Below, piece after piece: positions 18,458-29,179 of a stretch of 64,000 nt of DNA (positions are counted from its first letter, which is position 1; the number at the start of each line of letters is the position of its first letter). The notes beneath the pieces are model-generated. The model was not told the DNA's origin. It made no database searches and saw only the letters and a list, made by a program, of their open reading frames with translations. This stretch comes from Actinomycetaceae bacterium. Its GTDB lineage: Bacteria; Actinomycetota; Actinomycetes; Actinomycetales; Actinomycetaceae. Position numbers and translations under genes: made by a program. The stretch lies in assembly GCA_030532515.1 (NCBI GenBank), contig JAUNKY010000005.1:1-64000 (forward strand), read 5' to 3'.

Positions 18458-20286
18458 TGTCCGCCACTGAAACAGCTGCCACCATGGAAAATATTGTCGC
18501 CGTAGTCGTTGCCTGGAATCGCCCGCATCTGTTGCAAGAAACCTTAGACGGGTTACTGTCGCAAACGCGGCCGCTGGACACAGTAATCGTCATTGACAAC
18601 GCTTCCACAGATGAAACCCCGGAAGTAGCGAAAAATCATGCGTTACAACCGGAAGTCATCACGATGGCAGAAAACCTGGGCGGAGCCGGCGGATTCGCTG
18701 CCGGAATCGCGCGGGCAGTTGTCAGCCACCAAGCAGACTTCGTGTGGATTATGGACGACGACACGGTTCCCACCGAAACTGCGTTAGAAAAACTTCTTGA
18801 AGCACGTGACAACTATCCAGGTGCCCCCGCAGTCTTAGCGTCGAAAGCAGTATGGACTGACGGGCGTGAACATCCCATGAACCGCCCGCGCAAACGCCCC
18901 CTGCTAAGCCGCCGCCTAGCTAAACAAGCTGAAGCCATTGGTTGTATCCCAATTCGCACCGCTTCATTCGTTTCTATTTTGATTGATACTCGCGCGATCT
19001 TAATGGAGGGGCTACCTACCGCCGCTTACTTCCTGTGGAATGACGATTTTGAATATACTGCGCGACTACTCCGCGGACGGGTTGGCCTCTATGTGCCTGC
19101 TTCTCTGGTGGTGCATAAAACGAAAGTCTTTGGGGATTCATCAGCTGACCCCGGGCCGCGTTTCTTTAACGAAACCCGCAATAAAACCTGGATGTACCTG
19201 CTTTCGCGCGGCTTAAATCCTGTTGAAAAACTCTTATACGGCGGAAAAACCCTGGTGCGCTGGGGGCAAACTATCGCCCGTTCGAAAGAGCCTAAAGCAT
19301 TGGCTTCCTACGCGTGGGAAGGGATGCAAGCTGGTTTAACTAAACCCGTGCAAAACCTGGAAATCCTGGGGGATACCCCGGTGGGCTGGGACGTGCACAT
19401 TTTGGAAAAACCGGTTGATAGGGGGATCGCGCCTATAGAAACCGAAGAGTTCGCAGTCTTAATGAGCGTGTACGCCGGTGATAACCCAGCGCATTTCGAA
19501 CGCGCCTTAGCATCAGTTACACGCGAACAGATTCGTAAACCCAGCCAGGTAGTCCTGGTCCAAGACGGTCCAGTACCGGCAGCTTTAGCTGCAAAAATTG
19601 CTGCCGCCAGCGACATTGCCGACCAACCGGTCACGGTAGTTCCGCTGGCCGAAAACCAGGGGCTAGCATTGGCTTTAGATGCTGGTCTTTCCCACTGTCA
19701 TTTTGAACTTGTGGCCCGCGCCGACGCTGACGACATTTCTCTACCACAGCGTTTTGCCCTGCAGATTCCACGGATGCGTGACCTGGATTTGCTGGGGGCA
19801 GCTATCGCCGAGTTTGAAACAGATGAAAACCAGTGGGGGATGATTCGCCGCCAACCTGAAACGGCTACGGAAATTGCGGCTGCGGTGAAATTGCGCTCTC
19901 CGTTTAACCACCCAACGGTAGTTTTTAGACAATCGGCAGTAGGAATTGCCGGGGGATACGAGCCGTGTGAACGCTTGGAAGACTACTGGCTATTTGCCCG
20001 CATGATTGCGGGGGGAGCGCGCTGCGCCAACCTGCCAGAGCCGCTGGTAGCTTACCGAGTAGGTGCCGGAGCATATAAGCGCCGCGGGGGCCTGGACCTT
20101 TTCCTTTCTGAAATAGAGCTACAAAAACGTTTCAAAGAAAATGGTTTCATTTCTTCTGCCGGCTTCTTACGTAACCTGGTAGTCCGCGCCGGCTACCGCC
20201 TGATCCCCACGGGAGCGCGGAAAAAACTCTACCGCACCGTCGGGCATAAGCGGTGGTTTGGCGCGAAAACCTCTGAAACCAACTAG
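18457..20286 (+). CDS. tandem GT2-GT2 glycosyltransferase
   Basis: A 609-residue fusion of two GT2 (GT-A) domains. Domain 1 (about 8-300) is GlfT1-like: VAWNRPHLLQETLDGLLSQ, VIDNASTDETPE, NLGGAGGFAAGI and the metal-binding MDDDTVP; it is a close paralogue of the gene at 24870. Domain 2 (about 330-560) resembles amylovoran/capsule GT2 enzymes: AVLMSVYAGDNPAHFERALAS, VLVQDGP and the metal motif RADADDISLPQRF. Two different sugar additions by one chain are likely. It is coupled to the DUF6541 gene by a TAATG overlap and precedes glf, so at least domain 1 may use UDP-Galf. Confidence 0.85.
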   Translation: MSATETAATMENIVAVVVAWNRPHLLQETLDGLLSQTRPLDTVIVIDNASTDETPEVAKNHALQPEVITMAENLGGAGGFAAGIARAVVSHQADFVWIMDDDTVPTETALEKLLEARDNYPGAPAVLASKAVWTDGREHPMNRPRKRPLLSRRLAKQAEAIGCIPIRTASFVSILIDTRAILMEGLPTAAYFLWNDDFEYTARLLRGRVGLYVPASLVVHKTKVFGDSSADPGPRFFNETRNKTWMYLLSRGLNPVEKLLYGGKTLVRWGQTIARSKEPKALASYAWEGMQAGLTKPVQNLEILGDTPVGWDVHILEKPVDRGIAPIETEEFAVLMSVYAGDNPAHFERALASVTREQIRKPSQVVLVQDGPVPAALAAKIAAASDIADQPVTVVPLAENQGLALALDAGLSHCHFELVARADADDISLPQRFALQIPRMRDLDLLGAAIAEFETDENQWGMIRRQPETATEIAAAVKLRSPFNHPTVVFRQSAVGIAGGYEPCERLEDYWLFARMIAGGARCANLPEPLVAYRVGAGAYKRRGGLDLFLSEIELQKRFKENGFISSAGFLRNLVVRAGYRLIPTGARKKLYRTVGHKRWFGAKTSETN

Positions 20287-21546
<1,260 letters not shown>

Positions 21547-21549
21547 TCT

Positions 21550-22425
21550 TTGAGTTTAGAAACCCAGAAATTCGTAAGACCGGGACGTTCAAAAGGTCTT
21601 TTGGAAGTTTTCCAAAAGCAGTATTTGCTCACCTTGCTTGTCCATAAAGAACTACGGGTACGTTACCGCGGTTCCTTCTTAGGCATGCTGTGGTCTTACG
21701 CGAAGCCAGCGGTACAGTTCCTAGTTTTCTATTTTGCGATTGGCATGTTCATGGGCATGAACCGCAATATCGAAAACTACGTGATCTATATGTTCGCCGG
21801 AGTTGTGGCTATCAACTACTTCACGGAGATTTTCAATAATGACACTCGCTCAGTTGTGTGGAACACGCCGCTGGTGAAGAAAATCTACCTTCCTCGTGAA
21901 CTCTTCCCGGTAGCATCCGCCTGGGTGGCTTTCATTCACTTTATCCCTCAACTGGTAATCCTCACGGTAGGGGCCCTACTTGCCGGCTGGCGTCCAGGGG
22001 TTTTGGAACTGGCAGTATTCCTTTACGCATTTGCCGTAATTACCGTTTTTTCATTAGGCTTGGGGCTTCTGGCCGGAGCTTTGAACGTTTTCTTCAGAGA
22101 CGCTGAAAACTTCGTGGAACTAATGCTGATGGTAGCCACCTGGTCTTCACCAGTGCTCTATAAGTGGACTATGGTACAAAATGCCCTGGGAGACGGCTGG
22201 CTATGGTACCTCTACCAACTAAATCCGCTCACCGTCGTGGTAGAGCTATTCCACTTTGTTTTCTGGGCTCCCACGCTTCCCGAAGGCTCCCGTGAAATTG
22301 CGCAGGTAATGCCTCCGCAGATGTGGATGTGGGCTGGCATCGCGGGGATTACCGCCGTTTTGATGCTTTTAATCGGTGAACTTACCTTCCGTAAACTCGA
22401 CCCTCGTTTTGCTCAGGAGCTCTAA
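21550..22425 (+). CDS. wzm: polysaccharide ABC transporter permease
   Basis: A 291-residue ABC-2 type permease with six hydrophobic segments. It has the conserved N-terminal LVHKELRVRYRGSFLGMLWS (amphipathic gate region) and YFTEIFNNDTRSVVWNTPLVKK after helix 2, typical of Wzm/TagG/RfbA. It would form the channel for lipid-linked galactan-like polymer. The start is TTG at 21550, three bases after the glf stop, with GGGGAG overlapping the glf end. It is coupled to the ATPase gene that follows by one base. Confidence 0.92.
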   Translation: MSLETQKFVRPGRSKGLLEVFQKQYLLTLLVHKELRVRYRGSFLGMLWSYAKPAVQFLVFYFAIGMFMGMNRNIENYVIYMFAGVVAINYFTEIFNNDTRSVVWNTPLVKKIYLPRELFPVASAWVAFIHFIPQLVILTVGALLAGWRPGVLELAVFLYAFAVITVFSLGLGLLAGALNVFFRDAENFVELMLMVATWSSPVLYKWTMVQNALGDGWLWYLYQLNPLTVVVELFHFVFWAPTLPEGSREIAQVMPPQMWMWAGIAGITAVLMLLIGELTFRKLDPRFAQEL

Positions 22426-22426
22426 A

Positions 22427-23164
22427 ATGACTGCAAAAGCTCCCGTAATTAAAGTAGAAAACGTCACTAAGGAATTCACCCTGCGACGCACCCACACGTT
22501 GAAAGAAACCTTGGTGTGGTCACTTACTGGCAGACGCGACCAGATTTCCGAGCAGTTCCGCGCCTTAGATAATGTCTCTTTTGAAGTGAACGAATCAGAC
22601 ACTATCGCATTACTGGGGCACAACGGTTCTGGTAAATCCACCATGCTAAAGCTGATTTCAGGCGTGATGCGCGAAGACAACGGCTACATTGGCGTGCGCG
22701 GACAGGTAGCTGGTTTGATTGAAGTCGGAGCTGGCTTCCACCCAGACCTAACCGGGCGGGAAAATATCTTCCTAAACGGCGCTATTTTAGGCATGTCGAA
22801 AGAACAGATCGAAAATGCTTACGACGAGATCGTAAAGTTCTCGGAAATCGAAAAGTTCATTGAAACGGAAGTAAAGTTCTATTCTTCCGGTATGTTCCTG
22901 CGGCTGGCTTTTTCCGTAGCAGTACACACCGACCCAGATATTTTCTTAGTTGACGAAATCCTGGCAGTAGGTGACGAACCTTTCCAAAAGAAGTGTTTAA
23001 CCCGCATCCACGAGTTAAAAGACCAAGGTAAATCGTTGGTAATCGTAAGCCACGACCTGGACATGGTGGCACAGCTCTGTGACCGCGGTATCGTGTTAGA
23101 AAAAGGCAAACTGGTAGCAGACACCGATGCGCAAAGCGCAGTGAAGAGGATGCGACATGTCTAA
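22427..23164 (+). CDS. wzt: polysaccharide ABC transporter ATPase
   Basis: A 245-residue ATPase from the ATG at 22427, which AGGAG precedes by seven bases; the frame is open upstream to 22376 but lacks a site there. Walker A is LLGHNGSGKST, the signature is FYSSGMFLRLAFSVA, and Walker B is DIFLVDEILAVGD. It stops at the ATPase core and lacks the C-terminal carbohydrate-binding domain of E. coli O9a-type Wzt. It therefore resembles the short mycobacterial galactan Wzt (Rv3781 type). It overlaps the next gene by eight bases. Confidence 0.93.
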   Translation: MTAKAPVIKVENVTKEFTLRRTHTLKETLVWSLTGRRDQISEQFRALDNVSFEVNESDTIALLGHNGSGKSTMLKLISGVMREDNGYIGVRGQVAGLIEVGAGFHPDLTGRENIFLNGAILGMSKEQIENAYDEIVKFSEIEKFIETEVKFYSSGMFLRLAFSVAVHTDPDIFLVDEILAVGDEPFQKKCLTRIHELKDQGKSLVIVSHDLDMVAQLCDRGIVLEKGKLVADTDAQSAVKRMRHV

Positions 23165-24833
23165 AACTCAGCCCATCGTGGTAGCTCCTATCGCAAATAG
23201 CAATGTTGACTTCGTAGAATCTGCAGCCACCTATCTGCAAGAAACGATCCCCGGTTACCGTTTCCAACTACAACTTACCGACACCGGCGTCCAGATCCTC
23301 TCAAAGCTAGATAAGAACTGGCTAGCAGCGGTGTTACGTCCACTTTTGCTGGCAAAACCAGCTGTAGAAGTGTTCCTTTCACAGCAGGCACACGAACCCA
23401 TGATTACCCTAGCGGAAGCTCCACACGAACTGCGGGACATCCTCTTAGGAGACGTTTATGTAGGTTCAGTTTTAGCCTATCCAGAAGCTGGCAGACGCAC
23501 CCGGGTAAGTAGGGTAGCGGTCGCGGTTCCCACTTTGGAACTGATCGACGTACCAGCAAACTTTGAGATTCGGATTAACCGCTCTAAGTTTGAAGCTGTA
23601 GCGGCGAAAGCCTACACCAAGCTGTATCACCAGATACCTTTCTTGCTAGACATTTACCGGCAAAAACGTAACACCAATGGGAAAGGTCGCCCCGCGAAAC
23701 TATTTCCCCCCATGTTTGCAAACCAAATGCAAAACCCAGACCTGGATCCGCAAGTTATGTGGATTGCCATGCACTGGGCAGAATCAGGGGGCGCAGAAGC
23801 TTGGGCTTGGGAGCAAGCTCGCCTGGCAAAAGCCGCTGGGTTCAAGCTGGTCTTTACTTTCGACCGGGCAGCTCCGCAACGTCAGCTGCATTTAGCTACT
23901 GAGCTTTCCAACGACATTTACCTGATCGGCCAAGGCGTTCTGAAAAATGACTGGACCAGTGTCCTACTGGGGATTATGGAAACTCACCGCCCCGGTTTCT
24001 TACACGTACACCACTCTGAGTTCGTCTACACACAACTTCCCCTGCTAAAAGCGCTCTACCCGCAGCTGTGGGTAGAAGACAGCACACATATTGCCGAATA
24101 CCGCGGCGGCGGTTTTGTCCGCTCTTCCATCGGTACCAGCCAGTGGATTAACCTCCACCACGTGATTAGCCCGCAGCTGGTAGACCTCTACGCCCAGCAT
24201 CAAGTAGAGCCCGGTAAAGTCCACTTCCACCCGCTTACTCACCTGACTTCCGACCAAACTAAGCAAGCTGAGATTAAAAGCCTACCCTCCGGTCCGGTGA
24301 CCCTGGGCTTCCTAGGCAGACTCTCTGCCCAGAAGCGTCCAGTACTTTTCATTGCTTTAGCTGCGCTTTTGCACCGCCGTTATCCAGGGCGTTTTAAGTT
24401 CATCATGCAAGGTTCGGGCGAGTTAGAAAATATTGTGACCGCACAACTAAAACGTTGGAAACTAACCGATGTGATTGAACGGCGCCCTTGGGGATCCGTG
24501 GCGGACTTCCTCGCAGATGTCGACATTTTAGTAATCACTTCTGAAAACGAAGGCTTAACCCTAACCAGCATTGAAGCCGATGCTGCCGGAGTCCCGGTAG
24601 TGTCCGCAAACGTTGGCTCACAGTACACGGTAGTTGCACCCGAATTGCTGCTACCGCGAGATCCCCTGGGATTCATTAAACAAGCTGTGCCACTGTTTAA
24701 GAAGCTAGCTACCGATCCACAGTTCTATCAAACTGTCACCGCAGGGCAACGCGAACTCACTGAAAAACTGCGTAGCCTCACCCCTGCTTCAGAGTTTTTC
24801 CGCCAACACTATCAAGCGCTGCTTCAAAAATAG
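23157..24833 (+). CDS. large GT4 family glycosyltransferase
   Basis: A 558-residue protein. The first 190 residues match nothing I recognise. Residues about 190-558 are a GT-B pair: WIAMHWAESGGAEAWAWEQA opens the acceptor domain, LGFLGRLSAQKRPVLFIALA opens the donor domain at about 380, and ENEGLTLTSIEADAAGVPVV near residue 462 is the donor E-x7-E motif. A GAGG site lies inside the end of wzt, and the genes overlap by eight bases. Its place between the exporter and the GlfT1-like gene suggests an assembly step of the exported glycan. Confidence 0.85.
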   Translation: MSKTQPIVVAPIANSNVDFVESAATYLQETIPGYRFQLQLTDTGVQILSKLDKNWLAAVLRPLLLAKPAVEVFLSQQAHEPMITLAEAPHELRDILLGDVYVGSVLAYPEAGRRTRVSRVAVAVPTLELIDVPANFEIRINRSKFEAVAAKAYTKLYHQIPFLLDIYRQKRNTNGKGRPAKLFPPMFANQMQNPDLDPQVMWIAMHWAESGGAEAWAWEQARLAKAAGFKLVFTFDRAAPQRQLHLATELSNDIYLIGQGVLKNDWTSVLLGIMETHRPGFLHVHHSEFVYTQLPLLKALYPQLWVEDSTHIAEYRGGGFVRSSIGTSQWINLHHVISPQLVDLYAQHQVEPGKVHFHPLTHLTSDQTKQAEIKSLPSGPVTLGFLGRLSAQKRPVLFIALAALLHRRYPGRFKFIMQGSGELENIVTAQLKRWKLTDVIERRPWGSVADFLADVDILVITSENEGLTLTSIEADAAGVPVVSANVGSQYTVVAPELLLPRDPLGFIKQAVPLFKKLATDPQFYQTVTAGQRELTEKLRSLTPASEFFRQHYQALLQK

Positions 24834-24869
24834 CTCGCTGAGACGTAGCCCCCAGAGAAAGAAACTGCC

Positions 24870-25763
24870 ATGAAAGTCGCTGCCGTAGTAGTCACCTTTA
24901 ACCGCCGTGACATGCTGGAAAAAACCCTGGCCGGTTTAGAAAACTTAACTCGTCCAGTGGACAAGCTGTTTATCATCGATAACGCTTCTACTGACGAAAC
25001 CCCACAGTTCTTAACGCACCGCACCTATACCACGGAGCACCGCGTAATCCGCACTAACGTTAATACCGGCGGGGCAGGCGGCTTCACCCTGGGCATTGAA
25101 GAAGCCTACAAAGAAGGCTACGACGCATTTTGGCTGATGGACGACGACACGGTACCCCAACCAGAATCCTTAGCGGAACTGCTTAAAGGCATGGAATCTT
25201 ATAAGGAAGATCGCGGAGCCTACCCTTCCTTCGCCTGTTCATCAGTGCTGTGGACTGACGGTAACTTATGCGAAATGAATACGCCTGCTCCCGTCTGGGA
25301 CTGGGCTCGTTCCCTAGCTGCCGGACACACTTGGGTGGATGTAAAATCCTGTTCCTTCGTCTCTTGTCTGGTAACTCGCGAAGCCGTCGCTGCAAAGGGA
25401 TTACCATACCGCGAATACTTCATTTGGTACGACGATGCGGAATACACCACCCGACTTTCAAAGCTCCGCTCAGGCATTTACGTACCTAGCTCTAAAGTCG
25501 ATCACCTGCTGGCACAAAACCGCGGCGTGAACTACGGTGACGTAAACGAACAGAATATCTGGAAGTTCGAGTACGGCGTGCGCAACCAAGTTTCTGCAGC
25601 CTGGTCGCTACGGAACCCCACACTACTGGCAGAAATGGGGGAGAATATGCTGAAGCAGATGTGGGGTAAGAAAATCCCTGCCTCACTTAAACTGCGTTTA
25701 GCTAAAGCCGCTGTAAAGGGCGTTTTCTTCCACCCGCGTAAGCGTGACGTGGAAGAGCTTTAG
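24870..25763 (+). CDS. GlfT1-like GT2 galactofuranosyltransferase
   Basis: A 297-residue GT-A enzyme. VVVTFNRRDMLEKTLAGLEN is the N-terminal strand-helix, IIDNASTDETPQF the nucleotide loop, NTGGAGGFTLGIEEA a motif shared with GlfT1/rhamnosyltransferase relatives, and MDDDTVPQ the metal site. WYDDAEYTTRLSK near residue 190 is the likely catalytic segment. Position after glf-wzm-wzt supports UDP-Galf as donor, by analogy with the mycobacterial wzt-glfT1-wzm cluster. It shares a four-base overlap of stop codons with the convergent acyltransferase gene, and there is no terminator between them. Confidence 0.8.
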   Translation: MKVAAVVVTFNRRDMLEKTLAGLENLTRPVDKLFIIDNASTDETPQFLTHRTYTTEHRVIRTNVNTGGAGGFTLGIEEAYKEGYDAFWLMDDDTVPQPESLAELLKGMESYKEDRGAYPSFACSSVLWTDGNLCEMNTPAPVWDWARSLAAGHTWVDVKSCSFVSCLVTREAVAAKGLPYREYFIWYDDAEYTTRLSKLRSGIYVPSSKVDHLLAQNRGVNYGDVNEQNIWKFEYGVRNQVSAAWSLRNPTLLAEMGENMLKQMWGKKIPASLKLRLAKAAVKGVFFHPRKRDVEEL

Positions 25764-27904
25764 TCAGTCTCGCCTAAAGCCTGCTCTAACTGCGGTACCA
25801 GTAGCTTAGAATACTGGGTGGAAACATGGGTAGTGTCATAATAAACTGGCAGTTGGCCCGCTACCGCGTAGCAGAACTCAGCATCACAAAATGCGTTGGT
25901 GAAGTCTGCTAACTTAACCGGGAGCTCAGTAGGTTGCTTAGCACTCTCTAAGAGCGGATCGTGCCCCAGCGCTTCAGCTCGGGGAACCCGACAAGTCAGT
26001 GCTGGATTCTGCGCGAAATTCCAACAGTTAACGTTGCGAACCGCGTCATTGTAAGGCGTATCCGCAATCACCACAGCTTTGCCAACCCCAGCAGTATGGA
26101 AATAATCCCAAGTAGTCGCGTAAGCACGGTTGAACCTTGCTTGCACTGGCAAATCTTCCCCCGGGACATTCCCTAAATATTCAGTTTTCGCATACGCCGA
26201 GTAGACTACAACCGCCGGTTTACTTTTCACAATAGTGTCCATGATTAAGCTTGACCCTAAGGCACACTGATGCCCCAAACTCTGCACGGCATCAGCTTCA
26301 CGCATGAAAGGACGCCACTCGTGTACCGGACAACCTGGGATCGTGTGGACCTCTAGACGCAGATTCCGCTTCGCAGCTATCTCAGCTAAAGCGGCGTTCC
26401 ATTGTTCAGCATGTGAGTCACCCACTAAGAAAAGCTGATTCTTTGGCTCAGCCGTAGGTTCTCTACGGTAGTCGCAGATAGCAACCGTATAAGACTGCTC
26501 AGCATTGATCTGCCGAGTTTCCTGCACACAACCAGTTGGAAGCGTAGTGTAGTCTGCGTCCGCAGGTAGGGAAGTGGTAATCGGAAGATCCAGTTTGTTA
26601 TCGCACCCACGGGAGGGATCTAGCGCATTAGGACCAACGCAACCAGAAGAAAGCACCTGCTGGAACTTCTCTTCCGCAACGCCAAGCTGGTGGTGGGCTG
26701 CTGAATAAAGACCAGCGCATAAAACCGCGAACCCGCAAATCGCTGCCATCATAGTACCGAAAGTACGTTTGAATGAAATGGCGAACCACTCTAGTTCCAG
26801 ACCTTTATCTTCAATAAAACGTTTTGAAAGATAGCCCAACACCAGGGTGAGAGGAATCAACACCAGTTTTTCTTGCCAGTGCAGAATATCTTGAATCAAG
26901 TAGGGGGTAATCAGGATAAGTGGCCAATGCCAAAGATAAATGGAGTATGAAGCGTCCCCGACCAGCTGCACTGGTTTGAAATCTGTAAACCAACGCAAAA
27001 TCGGCACTGGGCTGGCAGAGCCAGCGGCAATGATTAGCGCCGTAGCCACAGTCGGTGCCAGTGCTACCCAGCCGGGGAATACCATCTGCGGGGTAATTAA
27101 TATTGCACTTGCAAAAAGCGTCAGCCAGCTAAGAGCCGCAGTAAAGAAACGTAGCGAAATAAAACCGCGCGTATCTAAAGATTTCAAGTGAGGCACCACA
27201 ATGGCTACTAAAGCCCCTAGCCCAAATTCCCAAAACCGTACCGGAGTGAAGAAATATGCTTGCGCCGCAGAGTAGTGGGAATACCAGAGGCTAAAAGCGA
27301 AGAACCCAAGGGTGAATAAGCTGATAAAAATGGTCGTGGCAAAGCGGCGACGGAGTTTGAAGGTACTGGCAACTGTTAGCAATAAAAGCGGCCAGATGAA
27401 ATAGAACTGCTCTTCTACAGAAAGAGACCAATAGTGTTGGGCTACGGTAGTAGCCTGGTTAGCAGCATGGTAATCAACTGCCCCGGCAAACAGGAATATA
27501 TTTTCACCGTAGGCAGCAGATGCAAGCAGTTCGGCGTAGTTACGCAATTGTAAGTGGCTGGGGAAAAGCCACCAAACGGCAATGAAAGAAACCAGGATTA
27601 CGGTGAAAGCCGCGGGCAAGAGACGGCGAATGCGCCGCGAATAAAACTGCCAGAGATCCACTGTGCCACGTTCTAAAGTGTGGTTGAGCAGATGTGAAGA
27701 GATTAAGAATCCTGAGATTACAAAGAAAACGTCTACTCCAATGAAGCCACCTAGCAGACGTTGTGGCCAAAGATGATTAAGAACGACTGCCATTACTGCA
27801 AAAGCGCGTAATGCTTGAATATCCTTACGGAATAGTCGGCGTTTCGCGTTTTCTGCTTGCCTCAAAGAGAGGCTTGTGATGGGAGTTCGAGAATTATTAA
27901 CCAC
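25760..27904 (-). CDS. AT3-SGNH acyltransferase (OafA-like)
   Basis: About 714 residues from the preferred GTG at 27904. An N-terminal acyltransferase-3 membrane domain carries KDIQALRAFAVMAVVLNHLW and GVDVFFVISGFLIS, with about ten helices. A C-terminal extracytoplasmic SGNH domain has FLVGDSHAEQWNA (catalytic Ser) and DTTHVS (Asp/His) near the end. It acetylates surface glycans in known homologues. The frame is open to an ATG at 28003, but that start would overlap the divergent gene by 25 bases and adds 33 residues unlike the family. The GTG at 27904 has TATACT seven bases upstream and no Shine-Dalgarno site, suggesting a leaderless start. Confidence 0.85.
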   Translation of the reverse strand: MVNNSRTPITSLSLRQAENAKRRLFRKDIQALRAFAVMAVVLNHLWPQRLLGGFIGVDVFFVISGFLISSHLLNHTLERGTVDLWQFYSRRIRRLLPAAFTVILVSFIAVWWLFPSHLQLRNYAELLASAAYGENIFLFAGAVDYHAANQATTVAQHYWSLSVEEQFYFIWPLLLLTVASTFKLRRRFATTIFISLFTLGFFAFSLWYSHYSAAQAYFFTPVRFWEFGLGALVAIVVPHLKSLDTRGFISLRFFTAALSWLTLFASAILITPQMVFPGWVALAPTVATALIIAAGSASPVPILRWFTDFKPVQLVGDASYSIYLWHWPLILITPYLIQDILHWQEKLVLIPLTLVLGYLSKRFIEDKGLELEWFAISFKRTFGTMMAAICGFAVLCAGLYSAAHHQLGVAEEKFQQVLSSGCVGPNALDPSRGCDNKLDLPITTSLPADADYTTLPTGCVQETRQINAEQSYTVAICDYRREPTAEPKNQLFLVGDSHAEQWNAALAEIAAKRNLRLEVHTIPGCPVHEWRPFMREADAVQSLGHQCALGSSLIMDTIVKSKPAVVVYSAYAKTEYLGNVPGEDLPVQARFNRAYATTWDYFHTAGVGKAVVIADTPYNDAVRNVNCWNFAQNPALTCRVPRAEALGHDPLLESAKQPTELPVKLADFTNAFCDAEFCYAVAGQLPVYYDTTHVSTQYSKLLVPQLEQALGETD

Positions 27905-27978
27905 GTTAGAAAGTATACAATCATCGCTATCAAGAGCCGGGGTAGGTTTGCTTTCTAAAACGTTGATACTCTGAGAGG

Positions 27979-29043
27979 GTGAAAAAAGATTCTGCCGGAA
28001 CAATCAACAGTATCCAGGTCTTGCGTGCTTTTGCGGCGCTGGCAGTGGTTTACTACCACATTGCGCTGCTCCAGCTGGGGAAAGACCTGCAGCTACCCGA
28101 GACGGGTTCTTGGGGAGTAGATGTCTTTTTCATAATTAGCGGCTTCATCATCGGCATGGTAATCACCCAAAACACAAGGTATTTTCTTCCCCGGCGTATT
28201 ATCCGCGTAGTTCCCCTCTATTGGATAGCTACCTTTGCTTGGGCTGGCTTGGTACTTGCCTTTCCGGGGAAAACTAACTCAACGGAAGTAACCTTCACGG
28301 GCCTTCTAAAATCGCTGTTCTTCATTCCCTTTGAAATGCCCCAGCGCGTAGGGCCGATTCTGGGACTGGGGTGGACACTTAACTATGAGATGTTCTTTTA
28401 CCTGCTAGTTGCCATTTCGCTGTTTCTGTTCAAAGATGCCCGTAAAGCTTTGGCGCTTACTCTCAGCGTATTACTGCTTTTAGTTGCCTCTAGCAAAGTA
28501 TATGTCCCCACTAACTTCGCGTTGCTTCACTACCAAAACCCCCTGCTCTTAGAGTTCGTGTCGGGCATATTCCTCTATTTTGGGTATAGCTGGCACCAAA
28601 AACGGGAGTGGACTAAAGCAACTAAGCTGCTCTCCATTAGCTTCGGAGTTATCCTCCTCGCAAGCGGAACCTATTTACTGGTCGCTCAAGAAACGGGGCA
28701 GATCGGTTATCTCTTTTCTGGGCGGGTAGGCTTTTTTGGAATCCCGGCTTTTCTGGTTGTAACTGGCACGCTTCTTTTAGAACCGCTATTTAGACCGTCT
28801 AGACTTACCAGTCTCTTAGTTGAAGTTGGTGCTGGCAGCTACGCGATCTACTTGTTCCATCCCTTCCTGGTAGGGCTTTTAGGCCCCAGCTTCCTTAAGA
28901 GCCCCCTCCTTTCACAAAACTACCTGCTGGGGATCGGAATAGTCGCCAGCGTAATGGTGGCATCAGCAGTTCTAGGAGTGGCAATTCATCGCTATATAGA
29001 TACTCCGATTCAGAAGTCTTGTAAACGGCTTCTCTATAGGTGA
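27979..29043 (+). CDS. acyltransferase-3 membrane protein
   Basis: A 354-residue AT3 protein without an SGNH domain. SIQVLRAFAALAVVYYHIAL holds the catalytic-type R-x10-H motif, followed by GVDVFFIISGFIIGM, RIIRVVPLYWIAT and GWTLNYEMFFYL, with about ten helices. It probably O-acetylates or succinylates a surface sugar. The GTG start has only GAGAGG directly before it. GATACT eight bases upstream could make it leaderless. It is divergent from the AT3-SGNH gene, and the two probably share the 75-bp region 27905-27978. Confidence 0.85.
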   Translation: MKKDSAGTINSIQVLRAFAALAVVYYHIALLQLGKDLQLPETGSWGVDVFFIISGFIIGMVITQNTRYFLPRRIIRVVPLYWIATFAWAGLVLAFPGKTNSTEVTFTGLLKSLFFIPFEMPQRVGPILGLGWTLNYEMFFYLLVAISLFLFKDARKALALTLSVLLLLVASSKVYVPTNFALLHYQNPLLLEFVSGIFLYFGYSWHQKREWTKATKLLSISFGVILLASGTYLLVAQETGQIGYLFSGRVGFFGIPAFLVVTGTLLLEPLFRPSRLTSLLVEVGAGSYAIYLFHPFLVGLLGPSFLKSPLLSQNYLLGIGIVASVMVASAVLGVAIHRYIDTPIQKSCKRLLYR

Positions 29044-29179
29044 GTCGTCAGCTCGGATATTGGTTGGATCCGAAAAACACAAAAATATGCCAGCAACGGA
29101 TAATCCCTCAGCGGCTAAGCCAATAATTGAAGTGCTGCGGGGTAAGAAAATCCCTGCAGTTACCTTAGATTGGTAGAAG
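29044..29179 (+). other. intergenic stretch with possible gene remnant
   Basis: A 29-codon frame (29087-29176, ATG to TAG) lacks a Shine-Dalgarno site. It contains a 19-base exact match (29139-29157) to the 3' part of the GlfT1-like gene (25663-25681), in the same frame, giving GKKIPA in both. Outside this the two do not resemble each other. It may be a remnant of a degraded transferase gene or chance. Confidence 0.3.
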
